NCBI RefSeq assembly: GCF_947179515.1
Contig: NC_067490.1
Coordinates: 29,694,327 to 29,758,326, forward strand
Direction of reading: 5' to 3'
From: Apodemus sylvaticus
Taxonomy: Eukaryota; Chordata; Mammalia; Rodentia; Muridae
Length of the DNA: 64,000 nucleotides
A program made the position numbers and the translations under genes. Numbering within the stretch: position 1 is the stretch's first letter; every line of letters starts with the position of its first letter. A model generated the notes under the pieces. That model ran no database searches. It saw only the letters and a program-made list of their open reading frames with translations, and was not told the origin of the DNA. Positions 58,632-64,000 of the stretch are shown here, piece by piece.

Positions 58632-59625
58632 CAGCCTAGAGATCCTCCCTGCTCAGCAGCTGCTGAGTGAGCAGCCGTTGGACTGCATCTGTCTGCCCTG
58701 ACAATGACCTCATCAAACTGTACAGGCTTCCGATACTTTTATAGCTTTACTGAGAGCATCATTTTACCTCCTGAAGTCAGGCAGTGTGCATTAACTCCTC
58801 TTCGTTCTTTTTCCTCATTCCACCAAGAACTAGATTCTCACCTTTGCACTTGATTAAATTGTGGAAAACAAGGTCTCAGAAAGTTGCATCCCTGCTGTGC
58901 CGGCCTAGAGCCTGACAAACTGAAATTACAGCAAATTAGCTCTTCCTGAGATCTTTTTTAAAATCCTCTGTGAGAGCCAGGGGAAGATGCAGAAGGAGGG
59001 AATGGATCAAAGAAAAGACAAAACCAAACAAGCCCTATTGGGTGGGGATTAATCTTATGCCAGAAGAAGGAGGGGCAGTGCTTGCCAAATTTGTTTGTGC
59101 CTAAGTCTCAATGGTGACAGTTGTTATCCATACAGAGTTCTGAGTATTCCCCAGAGCTCTATATTTACTGTCTGGTATCATATGTATTCTTAATTCTGTA
59201 GCCAATTGAGGTTAACACGTTTGAGAATGGAATTAGAATAAAGCTTAGCTCACTACATCTTTCTCACTACATCTTATACTGTCTCCTACACCCTTCTCCA
59301 GAATGCATTGATTCATTTATTCTTACATCAAAGCAATATGTCAGTCACTCAGCAGTTTTAATCTATACTTTTAACAGTGTGGCAATGCACAATGCTCAGT
59401 CTTGGAGACCTGCTAGTTAAATTTCAGGCCTGAGTAAAATTTTCTTTATTGTAAATTAAAACTTGAACTAGATTGAAAAATGTTTGTTGCACTTGTTACA
59501 TCAGGATACATGTTGATGTCTTCCTCTGCAGTCTGCCGCTCTTAGTTCTCATAAACAATATGAGGTTCACGGATAAAGCAGTTTATCATCATGTCTCTAA
59601 ACACTATGTAAGGCATCCCTCCCAC
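57845..59625. other. Unique sequence, no gene recognised
   Basis: AT-rich at 57960-58330. Contains (CA)n at 58584-58628. No coding evidence. Confidence 0.5.
58584..58628. repeat. (AC)22 microsatellite
   Basis: Uninterrupted AC run followed by atagcag. Confidence 0.97.
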
Positions 59626-59627
59626 CA

Positions 59628-60050
59628 AGGGGGGAAGGGAGAGGGAGTAGAGAGGGAGGGGGAGGGGAGAAGGATAGAGAGGGGGAGAGGGAGGGGAAGG
59701 GGAAAAGGAGGGGGAGGGGAGAGGGATAGGGAGAGGGAGAGGTAGAGGTAGGGGGAGAGGGAGACGGGGAGGGGAAGGGGGAGAAGGAGGGGGTAGAGGG
59801 ATAGGAAGAAGGGGAGGGGAAGGAGGAGGAGGGGGAGAGGGAGACGGGGAGGGAGAGGGAAGGGGAGAGGGGGGAGGGGGATGGGGAGAAGGAAGGGGAG
59901 GGGGAGAGGAAGGGGGAGCGGGAGAGGGAGGGGGAGAGGAAGGGGAAGAGGGAGAGGGAGAAGAAGGGGGAGAGGGAGAGGGAGAAGAAGGGGGAGAGGG
60001 AGAGGGAGAGGGAGAGGGAGGGGGAGAGAAAGGGGGAGAGGGAGAAGGAC
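59628..60050 (+). repeat. 420-bp homopurine (GGGAGA/GGGGA) tract
   Basis: Almost pure A/G on the plus strand. Hexamer and pentamer units (gagagg, ggggag, gaaggg) are mixed. The 158-codon minus-strand frame of Leu/Pro and the plus-strand Gly/Arg frame here are compositional. Triplex and G-quadruplex capable. Confidence 0.97.
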
Positions 60051-60385
60051 TCCTAACAAGAACAAATACTTTCTATGCATTGGCCATGAACATCAGGAGT
60101 TCAGTGGAACGCTCCAACTGAATTTCATAACCACTCACCTGTGTTAACTCTCATTTAAAAAAAAAAAAAACTTGTCTTTATGGGCAGAAAGTTTTAGATG
60201 AATTTAATACAAGAATATAATGTTTGTTGGTATTTTAAATCAAGAAAGATAGTTTAAGGTGTTCCACCTCTCTGATCACATTCAAATTCTGCACTGATAC
60301 GCTTTCACATCTGGTAAAGGATAATGAAGAACTCTGGAAGAGGAAATTTCTCCTAATCCATCTGAATTAAAATAACTGAAGAAAA

Positions 60386-60465
60386 TAGCAAAACAAAACA
60401 AAACAAAACAGAAACAACCAAAAAATCCAAACAAATAAAATAAAAATAAAATAAAATAAAAACCC
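60386..60465. repeat. (AAAAC)n and (AAAAT)n
   Basis: AAAAC units, a short spacer, then AAAAT units. This may be the eroded tail of a lost retroposon. Confidence 0.9.
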
Positions 60466-60639
60466 ACCCGAGTCTACAAGTCTTTCTTCTCGTGTTGCAA
60501 CTCAAGGGAGAAAAATTAATTCTAGAGTACAGACCACCATCAAGATGGCAGGATGTTGAAGAGGTCCACCACGTTGCATTCACTCATGGTAAGAAAGCCA
60601 AAAAATGACGAATGCCTGCACCTGCTCCAGTGCCTTTTT

Positions 60640-60808
60640 CTTCTTACACAGTCCAGCATTCCCACCAGGAACAGTGTCTCCCACAGCAGGGTGTCTTCCC
60701 TTCGCAACTAATGCAGTCAAGATAATCCCCATGGGCATGCAGAGAGGCCTGCCTCCCACATTTTGTCAAGTTGACAACTTAACAGTAAGTCATCACAATT
60801 AACAACCT
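60640..60808 (-). mobile_element. LTR-like repeat of the TGTCAACTT type, partial
   Basis: The plus strand gives gtccagcattcccaccagga, aatgcagtcaagataatccc, catgcagagaggcctgcctc, ttgtcaagttgacaacttaa: the reverse of the element's 5' half. Relative of 10695-11020. Confidence 0.6.
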
Positions 60809-60977
60809 GAAAATAAGCCTTATTACAGATAACTCTCAGATGTCTTCCCAAGGACAAGTGGTGTACTGAAAACATCAAAAAGACTTGTTCACAGAATCTC
60901 ATTGGCACTGAAGGGAGCCTGGCCATCCTGAATCTTTGAGATCTCTTCAGGCCATTTAATTGTCATAATTTTTTTTT

Positions 60978-61150
60978 AAAGATTTATTTATTATATGCAA
61001 GTACAGTGTAGCTGTCTTCAGATGCCCCAGAAGAGGGCATCAGATCTCATTACAGATGGTCGTGAGCCACCATGTGGTTGCTGGGAATTGAACTCAGGAC
61101 CTTCAGAAGAGCAGTCAGCGCTCTTAACCATTGAGCCATCTCTCCAGCCC
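60978..61150 (-). mobile_element. B2 SINE with target-site duplication
   Basis: Reverse B2: aaagatttatttattatatg, agtgtagctgtcttcagatg, gagccaccatgtggttgctg, gagccatctctccagccc. The direct repeat TGTCATAATTTTTTTT at 60961 and 61151 flanks it, partly merged with the T-tail. Confidence 0.96.
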
Positions 61151-61169
61151 TGTCATAATTTTTTTTATA

Positions 61170-61772
61170 GTTGCTGTTACCAAGATTTACTTGCTTAGTT
61201 TAATTGGTTTAGTTTAAAAAAAAAAAAAACCACTCAGTTTAGCCATTACCCTTACTGTCTGAATTACCTTTACTTATTGAGTAAATTGGCTTCAGAAATG
61301 GAAACACCATATCAGCATAATACACGGGAAATTTTATATCACTTGGATATTAAAAACAGTAATAAAGATGGCTAAAAGTCATTTTGTTTTAGCAAAGCAA
61401 AAGGAAATTCTTTTTTGTTGATTTGTTTTGAAATCCTGAAGAACAGTTTTCCTTACAAATGATCAAATATAAGTTATTCACTTATAAATTTACCTGAAAA
61501 TATCTATTGGGTGTCAACTATATGCCTGATATATAACTCTTTAGAGAAGAAGTAATCGTAATTAACCACCAGCACAGGCCTAATATGATTTACAACTACA
61601 GAAGGTCTCAGGAAAACATACAGTGTGGGACCTCTGCATCAACATCAGACTCATCCGTAGTCAGTCTTAGATGAACGAATAAAAGCAGAACTTGCTGAGT
61701 GGTTAGAGAAAAAAAATATGTTTCATGAAGAAGGAATGACATGGCACATTTCACAGCTGTAAGAAGACTCTG
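61170..61772. other. Unique AT-rich sequence
   Basis: Contains A13 at 61216-61229. No gene or repeat named. Confidence 0.5.
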
Positions 61773-61775
61773 CAA

Positions 61776-61995
61776 GGAGCTGGAGAGATGGCTCAGCTGT
61801 TAAAAGCACTATTATTCTTGCAGAAGACCGAATTTTGGTTCCCAGCACCCATATGGTGTCCCGCAACCACCCTTACCTCTAGTTCTAGGGCATCAAATTT
61901 CTTCTTTGGACCTCTAAAGAATACACATGGTACGTATACATACATGCAAGGCCAAACACTCATCCACATAAAGTTAAATTAATTTTAAAACATAA
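61776..61995 (+). mobile_element. B3 SINE
   Basis: ggagctggagagatggctca, gctgttaaaagcac, ttcccagcacccatatggtg, cctctagttctagggcatc, then catacatgcaaggccaaaca and an A-rich end. Diverged. Confidence 0.85.
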
Positions 61996-62219
61996 AGAAA
62001 GTGCACAGGAAAGATGGCACCAGACAGCACAAGATAAAGGGGCGATTTCCTAGGAACCATGTTGCCCAGACATGGTGAAACTTAGGTGTGTACAGCCACA
62101 AGAAGTCACTGAAGGATTTTAGGAAACAGTGGACAATCAGACCTGCATTTCAGAAAGATCATGATGGCTGCAACAAATGGCACAGATTGGGAAGAGGAAA
62201 AATGGATTTAAGAAATGAG

Positions 62220-62528
62220 CTAAGGGGCTGGGGAAAAAAATAGCTTGGCCAGTAAAATGATCACCACATAAGCACATGGACCTGTGATCCTCAGAACCTA
62301 CAGAAGAGCTGGGTGTGAGTCTGTATAACCAACACTGGAAGGACACAGATTTGGTATTCCTGGAGTCAACTGCCAGCCAGGACAACTTGTCTAGATGATG
62401 TTAAGGTTAAAAAAGAGACCCTGTCTCAAGGTGGCGAGCAATGGAAAGTAGACACCCAACACCAACCTCTGGTCTCTACTGGAAAATGCTCACGTATGTA
62501 CTCTTAACCACATGAACACATATACATG

Positions 62529-62580
<52 letters not shown>

Positions 62581-62588
62581 TGCATGTA
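62220..62588 (+). mobile_element. B4 SINE with 10-bp target-site duplication
   Basis: ID-like head (aaggggctggggaa), B1-like second half (gctgggtgtgagtctgtata, gagaccctgtctcaaggtgg), the 3' block cacccaacaccaacctctgg and a (CA)23 end at 62531-62577. Flanked by AAGAAATGAG at 62210-62219 and 62589-62598, which shows that the CA run belongs to the inserted element. Confidence 0.88.
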
Positions 62589-62603
62589 AAGAAATGAGTT
62601 TGC

Positions 62604-62905
62604 GGGAACTGAAGAGATGACTTATCAGTAAATTATTCATGATTCTGTCTCAGCATGAGAATCTGGGTTGAATTTCCAAACCTCATATTTTTTTTTAAAA
62701 AGAAACAAAACAAAGAAGAGCCAGGCACACACTTATAATCCCAGAGATGGTGAGGTAGAGGCAGGTGAACCCTGGGGCTTGCTGGCAAGTTCCAAGATAG
62801 TGAGAGACTAGGCCTCAAAATAAAATGTGCATAGTTACCAAGAAGCAACGCCCAAAATTGTCTTCTGCCCTCTACACACATACGTACCTACTACACACTT
62901 ATAAA
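62604..62905 (+). mobile_element. Second B4 SINE
   Basis: gggaactgaagagatgactt head, agagccaggcacacacttat, aatcccagagatggtgaggt, ggcaagttccaagatagtga, then cccaaaattgtcttctgccc and a CA-like end. More diverged than its neighbour and in the same orientation. Confidence 0.8.
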
Positions 62906-64000
62906 ATGTAAGAGTCTAGAGAACACTGTAAAGTCTAAAGGAGAGGTGAAAATAATTTGCAAGGTAGCTTGTGTGTCCTACTTAACAATTCATAAGCTCT
63001 CAAGTTATTTGTGTTTAAAAATTGACCTGTTTTCACAGAATTACATGCGGCAGAGCTAAAAAGAATCAGCAATGAAGCGTGAGGCATATCGGCTTCACAA
63101 TGGGTTGTCATCTGATCTTCATTCTCCTGCTTCTTACATAAGACCTTGGGCAAGTGCATAGATGGTCTAAGCTACTTGCATTTCTTTGGAGTTCACAAAA
63201 CCAAACTTCCCAAAGTTGAGGAGACTAAATGTGACAAATGCATATATAGACTCCTAACTTGTGTGAACGACCAACCCGTTCATGTTGAGGAAACCAGGGA
63301 CAGATTAAGGGGCAACTTCCTCTCACCTGAGAGATGTTCATCACCCTTGTGAATCCTGGCCTTCCTTCTGGAGTTTCGTTCTTAGCAACCAACACAGTAA
63401 TGGAGTTTGATAAGAGGCACAGAGGAAGAGGCGGGAGTGGACACGGGACAAACAGCCTGCCTCTATGGTGCCTGGGATGCTTTCCTGCTGGGTGAGATTT
63501 TGTAAGGTAGGAAGACACTCTTGCTTTCCAAATACAGAAGGACAGGTGAGTCCAAGTACTTTCTAGCTCACTGCTTGACTGCTCTGAGAAACTGGATTCC
63601 CTGGTGTTACTGGTTTCTGAAATGGCAGAGGCAGTCAGCCTTGTATGGTGGGGTAGAGTAGAGTTGAGAGAGGAAATATGATTTGTAATCTCTGTCTTCC
63701 TGTGACTGTGGGGGAAGCACCAAGTTACTCTCCTCTATGAAGAAGAGACAGGCTAGATGGTCTCCAACGGTCCTTTTAAGCAGAGAAAGTCTGCCATTTA
63801 ATGAATTTCACACCTGACTTTGGAAAGAAACATTCTCTCATGTATTATACCCCGACTGCAATCTATTCTCCCTCCTTTCCCCCAGACTCTGTCCCCTGTC
63901 ACCTTCCCTCACATCCATATGCATTCCATCCTCCTACCTCCAACCACAGACAAGAACAGGCCTCTCTGGAACATCAACCGATCACTGCATAGCAACCTAC
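62906..64000. other. Unique sequence, no gene recognised
   Basis: No interspersed repeat and no coding pattern. Slightly GC-richer at 63340-63680. Confidence 0.5.

Noticed and set aside
59604..60147. Long Leu/Pro-rich and Gly/Arg-rich open frames
   Set aside because: They are direct translations of a homopurine/homopyrimidine tract and have no non-repetitive coding content.

Overview
The window is murine rodent nuclear DNA, most likely house mouse. The evidence is the repeat content: B1 copies with the mouse-type internal sequence, B2, B3, B4 and ID SINEs, several L1 3' ends of the kinds common in mouse, and MaLR-type LTRs. It reads as gene-poor, AT-rich sequence and I see no CpG island. Species is inferred from repeats recalled from memory, not from an alignment.

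One real protein-coding gene is visible, on the minus strand: Pkib, the beta isoform of the heat-stable inhibitor of cAMP-dependent protein kinase. One exon (36360-36536) carries the start codon, the pseudosubstrate motif and the nuclear export signal. It ends in phase 1 at a GT donor. The terminal exon (about 22230-23181) starts after a TTTTGCAG acceptor and completes a 78-residue protein without any frame adjustment. The intron between them is about 13.2 kb. Further 5' noncoding exons and the main promoter are probably outside the window or not recognisable in it. A perfect cAMP response element (37020-37027) sits 26 bp upstream of a TATAAAA motif (36987-36993). Both are oriented toward the coding exon and lie about 460-500 bp upstream of its ATG, so they could form an alternative, cAMP-responsive promoter.

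Layout. Bases 1-22200 lie downstream of Pkib: fragmented L1 elements in both orientations (1-8160), mostly unique sequence with two probable MIR remnants (8160-15765), then young L1 and B1 insertions, a long pyrimidine tract and an LTR-like block. Bases 22230-36536 are the Pkib terminal exon, intron and coding exon. The intron holds a hAT transposon with target-site duplications, LTR-like repeats, L1 pieces, ID elements, a 28-bp minisatellite, a broken L1 ORF1 and an L1 that inserted into one copy of a 124-bp tandem duplication. Bases 36540-64000 lie upstream of the coding exon: retroposons, SINEs, a Z-DNA-prone tract, an AT-rich stretch and a 420-bp purine tract near 59.6-60.05 kb.

Apart from Pkib, every long open reading frame falls in L1 remnants, simple repeats or unrecognised sequence. 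I found no CRISPR array, operon, rRNA gene or free-standing tRNA gene, and no convincing new multi-gene system. The points most worth checking are the CRE/TATA candidate promoter, the inverted-repeat pair flanking the Pkib terminal exon, and several rearrangement footprints.
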